Shown here: positions 1-9,500 of the stretch, one piece after another | How positions within the stretch are numbered: the stretch's first letter is position 1 | Layout of the letters: every line of letters begins with the position of its first letter | Assembly (NCBI RefSeq): GCF_000003605.2 | Contig: NW_003107096.1 | Span: forward strand, 202,359 to 213,702 | DNA: 11,344 nt | Direction: 5' to 3' | DNA from: Saccoglossus kowalevskii | Taxonomy: Eukaryota; Hemichordata; Enteropneusta; Harrimaniidae | Notes under the pieces: generated by a model | Told to the model about the DNA's origin: nothing | What the model saw: only the letters and a program-made list of their open reading frames with translations | Databases searched by the model: none | Program-made: the position numbers and the translations under genes

Positions 1-28
1 TTTATTTATTTATTTATTTATTTATTTA
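1..28. repeat. (TTTA)n microsatellite
   Basis: Seven uninterrupted copies of the tetranucleotide TTTA open the window. It may extend beyond the window edge. It is a simple sequence repeat with no sign of function. Confidence 0.95.
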
Positions 29-430
29 CAATCCCACCGATTGCGAGGCTCTACTATAGTCCCTAGACCTAAGAATAATCATGCCAATGTAGTGTTTCTA
101 TAATCGTTTTTACACTCAGTCTGCATGAATACATCTTGTCTACCATGTATTACACATAATCAATATTCCATAAACTCCAGAAAATGAGAGTTAGTAGGCA
201 TTATAACGTCCTAGTTAGTAGGCAATATTATATATTACTGTCCGAATATGGGCGTTTGTGCCCCAGGGCAGGTGATCATTTGCCTGACGTTCATTACATG
301 CCTTTAATAACATGAACAATTACATGGTTTATATCTTAATAGATAAAGGTAATTCTTATTGGTAAAAAGGTACATTTTGTATAAGCATTAACACAGTTTT
401 GCATGCAATCGCGTTAATCGACAAGTTTAG
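29..430. other. AT-rich intergenic stretch, no gene seen
   Basis: No open frame or recognisable motif was found. The only local structure is a 12-bp direct repeat, AGTTAGTAGGCA, at 189-200 and again at 213-224, exactly 24 bases apart. Confidence 0.6.
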
Positions 431-1108
431 CACTGTGGGTGGATATGTTTACGCATCCTGTTAACCGACTCCTTTGATAACCTGCAGACGATAATGGCTG
501 CAGCAGACGAAGTGAATATTATGCAGTGGTTGCGGTCGATAGGACAGGGACAACTTGATAAAATTCTTGGGCCAGCATCAGAAAATGAAGTACAAAACGA
601 AGACATACCACCGGTCGTGTTGAATGAGCTTCTGGGCAAATTTTTCATCAGCATAAAGAAGAAGGGCGGAGACGAATATGAGCCAGCTTCCATTACCAAC
701 ATGAAGTGTAGTTTAGAGCGCTATCTTCGCAATAAGTAGTACTTCACAAGTCTAAACGATCGAGTTTTCCACAAGTTAAATCAAGCTATACGAGCAAAAC
801 AAGTCTATCTCAAAGGTAAAGGAAAGGGTAGAAAAGAGCACAGATTGGAAGAAATCTCGACTGAGGAGGAGGAAGTTATGTGGCAAACCGGTGTGCTGGG
901 AATCCAGAAGCCCCAAAGTGATAATTTCACAATGTTTTTTTCTTTCAGCAAACATTACGGCATAAATTGGTCTCTAGGTCAATGCCAGTGTAAGGACATA
1001 CTAATGGCCCTAGCCCTGTAACCTTTGATTGTGGTGAGTATGAGATTTTCTATATGAAAGAAATGGTCGAAAACAATCTGTCTGTCTTTATCCGTACTCA
1101 TAAAATCG
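431..1108 (+). pseudogene. Crypton-derived DUF3504 (KCTD1/ZMYM2/QRICH1-like) recombinase relic
   Basis: The frame is open from 431 (just after TAG 428-430), with its first ATG at 494, and runs to an in-frame TAG at 737-739. The same frame then continues without change to TAA at 1019-1021. Both sides fit the DUF3504 domain, the Crypton tyrosine-recombinase remnant also found in KCTD1, QRICH1 and ZMYM proteins. Before the stop are IPPVVLNELLGKFF, a KKKGGDEYEPASITN segment and LERYLRNK. After it come FHKLNQAIRAKQ, LKGKGKGRK, STEEEE and FSKHYGIN, in the family order (RYL, KAKQ, GKGN, TEEE, HFGLRG). A third stretch around 1022-1108, in another frame (GEYEIFYMKEM), may be the next family segment after a frameshift. 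The catalytic C-terminal half with the R..HxxR..Y residues was not found. No introns or promoter are evident. What is seen: stop, frame change and truncation. Inference: a dead transposon-derived copy, although recoding or a base error at the TAG cannot be excluded. Confidence 0.72.
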
Positions 1109-2170
1109 GATGGTGGTCTGGCATTTGGGTCTGGCAATTTTGTCGGTCTTTCTAAAACCTTTATGTGTGTATTTTGAAAAGCACAATTGTGATTTTGTGA
1201 TTACCCTGTGATTTTGCGTGAGGAGTCATAGGTCATCCGGCAAGCATACTGTCTTGGTAATAACAAGGACATGGCATGCTGGTCATTCAAAATAACTGTC
1301 ACTATGACATTCGTCGTTACCAGTACTTTCTCCACTACAGCGTGAATTAATATAGATGATGGAAGAATTTTTCCAAGGTATTGTCTGTGCGTCCACCATG
1401 TTGTGTCGGCCGCACTGTCAGGTGACGGGATTTTGTTCTATTTTCTACTCATTGCACCAGAGCAACATTTCTACCAGCTGGATTAACGTGAGTGAATTTG
1501 TTTTATGATATATGCCACAGCAGTTGTGTTGTCGCAATGGTCTAGAATTATTCGATATCTCGTCCAGAACGCCAGCTAGCGCCCTCATCACATTTCCAGT
1601 ATGTTTATGTGGTGATTTCTCTTCCAAAACGCCACTCCCCGACTACTCTGTCTGTAAGGCTGGCTCCCTTCGGAAAAATGTATCTCAAAAACGTAACACA
1701 GAGTAATTGAATTTAAATCCGGGAACATAAAACTGTCTGTAACGGAGCTGTAAGACTCCAAAGATTTCACACGTTTCACATCCAATATATTATTGTTTTC
1801 GAACCCCCTATTCAAAAGTGCTGGATACGAGCCTGCATGACCAGTGAATGGATTGATCTGTGATTCCCATTTATGCTGGGTGAGTACATTCATTTGAGGG
1901 GGCGTGACAGACAGGTCCATCTTATTTCTTCTCATGCGGTGGCCCACGCTGCTGGGCTTGTGTACTATCAGAGGGAATTCCTTTTCTCTGGGTTCTCCAC
2001 ACTTGTCAGGGAGGAATCTCGTCTCGTCTCTCTATCGCGTCCCCTTGAGGTACGGGATCGGGGAAGTCACTTATGCTTTACAGTCAAATAAGACACACAC
2101 AACGAAATACGTTTCAACTCTCGTCTTAGTCGGACTGTCGAGCACTCTATAAGACACAGCGCCCTGGGGA
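1109..2170. other. Intergenic DNA with only weak ORFs
   Basis: The 1109-2170 interval is less AT-rich around 1880-2090 and carries overlapping ORFs of 60 to 119 codons on both strands. None shows a recognisable motif, splice structure or domain. The local composition differs from its surroundings and may mark an old inserted element, but no terminal repeats or retroelement protein motifs were found. Confidence 0.45.
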
Positions 2171-2272
2171 AAAGTCCCCAAGACTATTGCAAGGCTGACC
2201 CAAGACTCGCCAAGACTCTCCAGGACTGGACCAAGACTGCGTCTATCGTGGAGTACTCGCCAAGACCAACTC
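2171..2272. repeat. Irregular CCAAGACT-rich short repeat patch
   Basis: The octamer CCAAGACT or a close variant recurs irregularly (for example CCCCAAGACTAT, CCCAAGACTCG, GCCAAGACTCTCC, ACCAAGACTGCG, GCCAAGACCAACTC). A short palindrome, CTGGGGAAAAGTCCCC, stands just before it. Spacing varies from about 12 to 35 bases, so this is a degenerate short-repeat patch rather than a clean tandem array. Confidence 0.5.
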
Positions 2273-2724
2273 AAAACTCTCTTTATTCATTTTCAAAACT
2301 CTAACCAATTACAATGCAGTAAAAAGACTCTAGGGCGTAACCTTCAATCATAAAGCCAATCACACTAAGTACTGAATACGTCATATCTTTTGATTAATCG
2401 TTCACTACATTAATAACTACGAATACCAACTGTCAGAAATAGTAGTCCGAATAGCGACGGTTATCTCGTAATTAGTTCCAAATCACTGAGTCGAGTTCCG
2501 TCCAGGACCTCGCCTGCCTAAACGATGACAGACATAACACAGCCATTCTATAATAATCAGCTAATTAAGTCGATCAACAGATACGCAAAAACAAATTCAT
2601 GACAGTACCATAAAGGATGTATGTTGAAATACTAAATTCTGCGACGGGACTGTAAATGACTTATTTTCCGTTTACAATGAAGGACGTGTGATAAAAAAAC
2701 ATCTTCATTGATTTCTCATCAACC
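2273..2724. other. AT-rich intergenic stretch, no gene seen
   Basis: No open frame of note, repeat or RNA-like structure could be recognised between the CCAAGACT patch and the 26-bp minisatellite. Confidence 0.5.
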
Positions 2725-2906
2725 AGATATCGATATGGATCCACTATAGCAGACATCGTTATGAATCCACTTTACCAGATATCGATATTGATCCACTTTA
2801 ACATATATCGATATTGATCCATATTACCAGATATCGATATGGATCAACTTTACCAGACATCGATATGCATCCACTTCATCAGACATCGATATGGATCCAC
2901 TTTATT
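2725..2906. repeat. 26-bp minisatellite, 7 copies, palindromic ATATCGATAT core
   Basis: Seven head-to-tail units of exactly 26 bases start at 2725, 2751, 2777, 2803, 2829, 2855 and 2881. The approximate consensus is AGATATCGATATGGAT followed by CCACTTTACC. Each unit contains the self-complementary core ATATCGATAT or a one- or two-base variant, and the array ends at TTTATT 2901-2906. Substitutions are scattered but no unit gains or loses a base. A lone ATATCGATAT occurs again near 3019. There are no unique spacers, so this is not a CRISPR-type array. Confidence 0.93.
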
Positions 2907-3153
2907 AACCTGCTCTGCAGCCACAGGAGTGACACTGCCATTAACTATGTGACAACGTGTGGAGCTACAACAGACATACATTGAACTCATATATTGTGCC
3001 TTGAATTGTAAAGCGAACATATCGATATCTTCCATGGTGAGTCTGCACATGATACGCATCTATGAGATTGAGTTACATAAGGTAATCCCTCTCATGTGAT
3101 CAGCATCTTACCTCGGCTGAAGTCACTGTCACGAAATAACTTAATGAAAATAA

Positions 3154-3351
3154 GGGCATCCTGTTGTTTCTCTTGTCCACCAACAACATGGGAGAACAAT
3201 GCCAAGTTTCTCGTCAGAGCCATTGAAACTGGTGATTTAATGGGGATTGTCTGGCTAAGTTGATCTTATAGCCTTGCTTGACCACTGAAATGGCCCATTG
3301 GTTCTTGTTGATCAGTTTGTAAGGCAGGCCAAGGGATGTAACGCAGAAGGG
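3154..3351 (-). pseudogene. Possible DIRS-type reverse transcriptase fragment
   Basis: Reading the minus strand from 3351 to 3217 gives 45 open codons containing KLINKNQWAISVVKQGYKI, ending at TGA 3214-3216. This resembles the start of DIRS/Ngaro reverse transcriptase domains, where a W-x(5-8)-GYxI block precedes the palm. In another frame, 3207-3154 gives WHCSPMLLVDKRNNRMPL, which recalls the following block of such enzymes (YSPLFLVPKKDG..RPV). The order is right, but the stretch between them is missing and the frame changes. This is similarity by eye to short blocks only, and the YxDD motif was not found. It could be a chance match. Confidence 0.3.
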
Positions 3352-3447
3352 ATAGGGGAACCATCCGTATCAGTAAATAAAAAGCTCGCAAACAGAAAAA
3401 CGGGGATATAATATTACGGGTACTGAAGCTATTGATGTTAAAATACA

Positions 3448-3663
3448 GGGCCTGAGGGATTGTTATTAGCCAGTTTATTATAGGTAACTAATGTCGCATT
3501 GATTGTTATTGCAGTAAGTCAGGTCAGATTGTCGGGGATTAATAATACGTTGTTTGAGTCATAGGTAACACATGTCTCATTTTCGTCAATGCATCAGTGT
3601 GGTCAGGGCTTCAGGGAATAATAAAACCCAGTCATAGATTTAGGTAACAAATGTCCCATCGGT
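3448..3663. repeat. Three diverged ~80-bp tandem repeats
   Basis: The motif TAGGTAAC-nn-ATGTC-n-CAT occurs at 3481, 3562 and 3641, with spacings of 81 and 79 bases. Each is preceded by a related block of the form GTCAGG..(C/G)AGG(G)ATT..AATAATA. Divergence between units is considerable, so these are old tandem duplications. A minus-strand ORF that overlaps the last unit (3603-3866) has no recognised domain and is treated as chance. Confidence 0.65.
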
Positions 3664-3979
3664 CGTCCAGAGTATAAGGTAAGGTCCTCTGTTGCTTTCC
3701 GCCTGCTCAACGCTCGCAATAGAATATTTAAATTCGAGCTAGTTTGAACTATCACTGTCTGAATCAGATGGACTTTATATAGGCCTGTAAATGACTGTTT
3801 TAGGAAATCGATGCCTCCACTAAAATTTACAAAATCGAGATTGAAATGATGAACACAACGCGACAACGTAACATTATATTAGAAAGCACTACTCGAGACG
3901 CCACATCGGGCACTCCTAACATTCACAGTGTGATAGCTAGTAAATATCCACACTTTTGGTATCAATATTGAATCTTCAT
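3664..3979. other. Intergenic stretch, no gene seen
   Basis: The interval between the ~80-bp repeats and the foldback element has no supported gene. An 87-codon minus-strand frame covers part of it without any motif. Confidence 0.45.
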
Positions 3980-3991
3980 ATACTTACGTAG

Positions 3992-4572
3992 CCCTGCACA
4001 CAGTGCTGTGTGTACGGGGACGCGTTCGGTTAATATATGTCCCCCATCACAGCCCTGCATACCTCCATAAACAAAGTCCGGGAACGCACTGGAGTTGGTG
4101 CGCAAGTTAAAAATAAGTAGTTTCCCAGCCTAAATCGGTTGAAATGACGATATAGTTATCCGCATCAACCATTATAAAATTATCTGAAACTGATATGTCT
4201 CTACCAAAACTAGTAAAATTATAAACGCTTAGGTACCGAGGAATTCTCTACCAAACGCCGCCATTTTTAATTTAATTCACGCGAGAAAATCGTTTGTGTT
4301 TAGGGCAAACTAGCCGATTACATCCACAATTGGACCTGGGAGTGCTGGATATATGTGTTAATCGATAATCGTTTTTGGTACCTGGGCATGTTTCATTAAA
4401 AAAAATTATATTTTCCAAAGTCCCAGACTTTGTCTATGCAGGTAGGCAGGGCTGTGGTGGGGACATCTATCAACCGAACGAGTGCCTGTACACACAGCAC
4501 TGTACGCAGGGCTGTGGTGGGGGACATCTATCAACCGAACGAGTGCCTGTACATACAGCACTGTACGCAGGG
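3992..4572. mobile_element. Foldback / MITE-like element with ~92-bp inverted ends
   Basis: The left arm (3992-4083) begins CCCTGCACACAGTGCTG, and the right arm (4421-4572) ends in its inverted counterpart ...CAGCACTGTACGCAGGG. The arms match imperfectly over their length, including CGAACG, the GGGGGACAT block, and GACTTTGT next to TATG. The right arm is 60 bases longer because one ~60-base unit is duplicated (see the next entry). The centre (4084-4420) has no coding capacity. The element is flanked by ATACTTACGTAG (3980-3991) and ATACTTACATAG (4576-4587), an 11/12 direct repeat that looks like a target-site duplication, with three extra bases before the right copy. The likely class is a non-autonomous DNA transposon. 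The superfamily is not identifiable from ends beginning CCCTGC. Confidence 0.75.
4447..4567. repeat. Tandem duplication (60 + 61 bp) inside the right arm
   Basis: Two adjacent copies, 4447-4506 and 4507-4567, begin CAGGGCTGTGGTGGGG and end CAGCACTGTACG. They differ by one inserted G and one C/T change, so the duplication is recent compared with the arms themselves. The left arm holds only one inverted copy. An apparent 70-codon ORF here (4375-4587) merely reads through the duplication, and its frame changes between copies because of the extra base. Confidence 0.93.
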
Positions 4573-4590
4573 ATAATACTTACATAGCAA

Positions 4591-5480
4591 CGTCAAAAAG
4601 ATGCCATTTTAGTTGGAAAAGATACGCAAACCAGGAAAATTTAAACCTATGAGATTTATTGCATTGTGAAAAAAAATAATAACAAAAAGCATGAGAGTAT
4701 TTCTTTTAATTTTCGCTGGTACTAACAAAATAGTGGATTAACACACATGAATGTAACGCTATGTGATGTTTGTGTGATACGAATCGTCTTAACAACCTAC
4801 TTTCTAATTTGTTAAATCTACTATTTCATTTCCACCGTTCCCTTTCGAGTCGCTGTCAGCATTGCACGTTTGAAAAACCCATTTTTAGGATCGAACGCAT
4901 AGGGCGCATTTATCTCGCTATCTTACTCGGGGCTATAGATGTGGTTTGAAATGCTGTGCCGCATTCTCCCTCTTATTAACCAGTGTCTCAAGATCCTTGT
5001 TTCTAATGAAGGAAAGACTTCAGCATATTACCATGCATAGTCTTCAATTTACCAGTCTGTCTTCATTGTCGAATACTGCTTTATTTGCCTAACTAGTTCA
5101 CGCATTTATCCCACCATGTCCGGTTTACTTATTTAATACATTCATGTCAATCATTTAGCACGTTCGTGTTTTTCGTTCAGATAAAGTACTTATTTAGACC
5201 AATTACGCAGTAGCTCACTACAGGAAAAGAGACATAACACCACCTGACTGATAAAGTACTGATCCAATTGGTGAACAGATGTCATAACTTTACTGGTTCT
5301 GATCTTTCCGAAAAGAGTTGGTAGCACTTGTCTCACAAAACGATATTGATGAGGATCTGACCAATAAAACCTGCTGTTTTATTATCGACAAACGCTGTAT
5401 GTTAACGAAGGCCTATTTTATATAGTCAATACTATTTATTTATTTACCAGTCTTGATTTCTCGTGATTGTTGTTTTTATT
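4591..5480. other. AT-rich intergenic stretch, no gene seen
   Basis: No open frame, tandem repeat, tRNA-like box or transposon motif could be supported here. Confidence 0.5.
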
Positions 5481-5490
5481 GTATTTCCAG

Positions 5491-5530
5491 TTTGACAAAG
5501 GGTAATTTCAACGTCCCCGAAACGTTACTA
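5491..5530 (+). other. Degenerate hammerhead-ribozyme-like core or retroelement tail
   Basis: TTGACAA (5492-5498), then AGGG, a 12-base loop and CCCC, then GAAAC (5519-5523), resemble the hammerhead layout CUGANGA / stem II / GAAA. Two positions of the first box deviate from consensus. Hammerhead motifs with this layout are known in Penelope-like elements and other animal repeats. A pyrimidine-rich TTTCCAG precedes it. No accompanying reverse transcriptase or GIY-YIG reading frame was found nearby. It is probably a decayed repeat tail and may not fold. Confidence 0.25.
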
Positions 5531-5858
5531 GTATAAAATTGTTGGACCAAGACGTTTTTAGTGTGGTGTACTATTTGATCCTACACAATTATTATTATAT
5601 TATCACCACCTAGTTGCATCATCTTCAAGTTGATCCGTCTACCTGGATCTGGTCTTCCTATCCATGGCACCGTTGAAAACAATCACCACTTGTACCACCC
5701 TCCTTATTACATTAGTGACAACAAATCATTTTCGATAATAGCATTTTAATTAGTGACAAATCATTTAGTGTTGATTACATATAGATAACTATTATTACGT
5801 CACTGTTATTTCCAGAAATGCTCAAGCATTAACATATTTAAAATGTTAAAACTAATGT
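5531..5858. other. AT-rich intergenic stretch, no gene seen
   Basis: It contains a short direct repeat, ATTAGTGACAA(CA)AATCATT, at about 5710-5729 and again near 5751-5767. Nothing else is recognisable. Confidence 0.45.
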
Positions 5859-5864
5859 TTTATT
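5859..5864 (-). terminator. Candidate poly(A) signal of the four-jointed gene
   Basis: AATAAA reads on the minus strand 202 bases past the TAA stop at 6066-6068. It is the first canonical signal noticed downstream of the gene and would give a short 3' UTR. No transcript evidence is available. Confidence 0.4.
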
Positions 5865-6065
5865 AATTGGTAGCTGCACAAAAAGCATGCATACTGACAC
5901 TAAACCTGAGTATCAAGATGTCGTCATACATTTAATACTAAAATGCAATGACTACAACTTGAAAAGATGCGCATGCTCAGTATGTGTGAATTGACTTGGG
6001 GGCGTTCAACTAGTGTGAAATATTATTAGGGATAATTGAAAAGCGCTGGTGTACATTTGATATCA

Positions 6066-6522
6066 TTATGGTATCATGGTATAGTCCTGTACTAATGACT
6101 CATATCCAGCTTCCGAGCACCGCTTAATCCACATGTAGGCTTTTTCTATCCTTTCAGTAAATGTATTAGCCCAGTCGATGGTGTACTGTTTATCGTGTAA
6201 TTTACAGATAATTGGTTTTTGTGGGTTCCATTCCAAATCAAGAGGACCTACGTTTTCATTCACCACTTCCCATAAAAGGCGGGGCACGTTTTCATGGGCG
6301 TGTAGTTTGGACACCATTTCCACAGTTTGACGTCGAAAGATACAAACAGATTTCAATAATCCAATGAGCGGAGCATATGCTGGAGTCTGAACTGTTTGTC
6401 CCAAGAAGAATGACATTTCATTGTCAAGCATCCACGCTTTTCCGTTTTCATCGAAGAACAGGTTATGGATCTTTTTGTTTGTCCCACCACTCTTGAACTT
6501 ATGTCGATGTAAGAACAGCAAT
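6066..6522 (-). CDS. FJX1: Four-jointed exon 5: LDNE motif and C-terminal domain
   Basis: The acceptor TTTGTTTTGCAG|ATTG at 6524-6523 completes the Arg of the DR motif split with exon 4. The exon encodes 151 residues ending DYTMIP and TAA at 6066-6068. It holds the metal-binding motif in AWMLDNEMSFF and the family signature LLKSVCIFRRQTVEMVSKL, followed by a C-terminal helical region with Cys residues. The frame is intact throughout and is not decaying, in contrast to what would be expected of an old pseudogene. Confidence 0.9.
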
Positions 6523-9500
6523 CTGCAAAACAAATCTAAAGATCTAAAGATCAATTTAACCTTGTTAATTGAAGGATTATAGGTACAGTTGAATGCTGCA
6601 CACTGTATTAAAGACAACCACGTAATTCGTTTGGCTTAACACACGCAAGAATTCATTTGATGCAATAGAAAGTGTATATGTTATCAACTAACCTGTCTGA
6701 CTCTGCCATCAAATAGTCTAACACAGCTGCGTCGCTGTAGGCAATTAAACTGAATAATTCATGTTGTGTGACGTTACTGAACATTTGGATTGTCAATATG
6801 TAGGAGACGATCACCATACCTCATTATATTGGGCACCTGTCTGAATTAAAAGCAAAAAAAAACAACACAAGAGACACATAATTTAAACGTGGGTTTGAAA
6901 CCCCAATCTTCCGATGTATTGTATTGTATGACATTTATTTTAGTTCAGTAGTGCCCCTGGTAAGAAACAAATTCCAAACACACTCAAATAAAATTGCGGG
7001 ATATCAGCGATGAAAAGGACCGAGTTTTTCGGTATGTTTACCATTGTTAAACGCAGAAAAACATCAATCCATGACTTTTATAATTATATTGTGGCTAAAA
7101 TGGTCAACATTTTGGTGGTTATTTAGCGTGGTTACTCTGGGAATGAGTTTGTCAACTTTTTGGTGTAACTTGCACTTTTGTGACGGGTGAATTCAACATA
7201 ATGTACAATATCTTTTTACTAAAGTCGTGGAATGTTTTTTAGCGTCGTTATTCTGAAACTGAATCAAAATCACATATTTCCACTATTCTGGGACCAGATT
7301 GCAGTAGTGTGTTACATTGAACACAATAGGACCTTGAGGCGCGCAATTTTATTTCTCAAATCGAGTTCAAAATGGTTACTGAAAGAATGCTGTTCCGGAT
7401 CCATATATCTGTCATGCGTAAACTGATTACATTGAAGCTCAACATATACATCAGATCATTTCGGACACACGCACATGCATTTTTGTGGCCATCAAATCCA
7501 AAATGGCTGACTAGCGGTCATCTTGTTTAAACAAATATTGTTCTTACATTATAGCCATATCTCATACTTGCCATTAAGTTTAAGCTTCACACATGCATCG
7601 AACATTAGATTTGTTCAGTATTCATTTATGCACGTTATTTTATTTAGTTGTACATGAATTGGTGGTAGATTTATAATGTACAGAAAGATTGCCCGCTATT
7701 CTGAGAAGTATGAACTAGCACAAGTAACTGCACTTTCTCGCAGCTACACTTGATAATTTTCAGGAGTAACTAACCAAATACTCCTAGTTTAACCAACTTG
7801 TCTTGATTGAAAAATGTCTTCAAAATGAAACCCACGGCCACCAACCAGATCTCGTTTTATGTACATGTAATTGTATGTTAATTATTTCCTCCCGTAAGCA
7901 AGATGTCGGCCTGTGGATGCTTTGGGACAAATTGGTAACGGTCTTGTAAACAAGTTATTTGTTACCAAATATTGCATTGATAAAGTCCATGAACACGTGT
8001 ACTCAACATAAACATCACGTGAAACCCGTATACGCTAATATATCAAAAACATCAGGAATTGGTAGGTACAATACATCTAGGTTATGGGTTAAATAAAACA
8101 CTATGTCAACGACCGTTCTGTTGAACACGGTTTTGGACAGTTGAAATATGTAAGGCCACGCAGCAGTAATATACACTGTAAAATAACATAGTGAGGCAGT
8201 GAAGGCGATGGCTGATTCAACGAAATGTTACTTAAGACACATCACAGCAAAGCATAATGTCAAATCCAGCCTTCTATTAGAACAAAACAGCCAGTCCAGA
8301 TAAATCTATCTAGCTTGCTATAAAAACAACTTTTAACAACGTGTGCCCGGTTCAATATTTTTATAATATTATATTTTTCAAATATTACAAGTGTGAAACA
8401 TAAAATGTACATAACATATGGTATATAATGTAAGAAAATGTCCACACATTAGTATCGTGATATATTTTTTTTTTGATAAATTTACCAACTCACCTTCTAC
8501 TCAGTTTTGGAATCCATTTTGTCATCGTTATAATATTATTGGAATCCCATTCACTCTTATTCAGAAATGTTTTCACCAATTCGGATCCCCATTGTGGAGT
8601 GGACGGGTCTGGTTTTGTTAACATTACAGGCGGGATGTAATTCATATGCATCATCAATGAAAAGTAATATGCCATCAGTTCACCTGATTGTTTAATAAAT
8701 ACGAGACAAATATGTGTTTAATAGTTTTTGGTCATCAATCATGTAAAATATAGAATACAATAATTAACCGAATTTTCATGATTCAATTTGTTGTGCACAT
8801 TGTTAAAATAAAACATACATACTACTTTCTAATGTACTTAGTATATGCGATTCTCTGTATTAATAAAACTACCTGATTTCTGAATTGTCATGATTTTCCC
8901 ATGTTGTTGAATATGTTATGGTAACACTGTCACTGCAGAAACTGTTTTTTTCTATTACCCTGCACTTCAGCATTATAATATCGATAAGGTCAATAATTAG
9001 TCAATTAATTATGTAATATATCAATTGAAATCGGAATACCTTAATGTTCGGATGAGTTATGTATGTAGTTTTTATGAAAAGAAATTGCCTTGTTGCCTTA
9101 CCTAAAATGTAGCATGGAGGTTTGTAACGAGCACACCATTGAGAGCCGTCAGATAAAGTGACTCTGGAGTTGTTTCGCGATGACCAGTCACTACAAAATC
9201 GTTCATTCGTATGGGTCACATTTAAATTACTGATTTGAAATTTGGAGGAAATATTATAAATTTCTCGCACGGAAGGCCCTGTGAAATTGAGAGAAAAAAA
9301 AACATACGTAGTATCATTAATAAATGCATGTCCTTCCCATGTTATTGGTTTTTGTTTCTAATGTAATGCCCAGAAATGTGTTTATTATGCGTCAAAATGT
9401 AATTATTTTCTTTATTTTTTTATCACAACTGTTCAAAGTAACCACACAACAATTGCAAATAGATGAAATCGAATGTTTACCACCCTGACATATTAAATAT

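Noticed and set aside
427-702. 91-codon minus-strand ORF opposite the DUF3504 frame
   Set aside because: It is an antisense shadow of the plus-strand frame, which has clear family motifs.
1588-1947. 119-codon minus-strand ORF
   Set aside because: It has no recognisable domain, signal or splice context and overlaps plus-strand ORFs of similar quality. Length alone does not support a gene.
1873-2152. Two overlapping plus-strand ORFs (72 and 82 codons)
   Set aside because: They lie in different frames of the same stretch with no family motif. They may be part of an unrecognised old element but are not supported as coding.
2725-2906. CRISPR-like array
   Set aside because: Units abut directly with no unique spacers, and the window is eukaryotic. 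It is a minisatellite.
3603-3866. 87-codon minus-strand ORF
   Set aside because: It starts beyond and runs into a diverged tandem repeat unit, and no conserved motif is visible.
4375-4587. 70-codon plus-strand ORF
   Set aside because: It is formed by the duplicated arm of the inverted-repeat element. The amino-acid repeat only reflects the DNA duplication, and its frame changes between copies.
6891-6906. GGGTTTGAAACCCC as a tRNA B box
   Set aside because: No A box or cloverleaf could be placed upstream. It is just a short palindrome in intron 3.
9001-9270. The minus-strand ORF as an independent protein
   Set aside because: Its middle is exon 2 of the four-jointed gene; the residues after the donor at 9101 are intron read-through.
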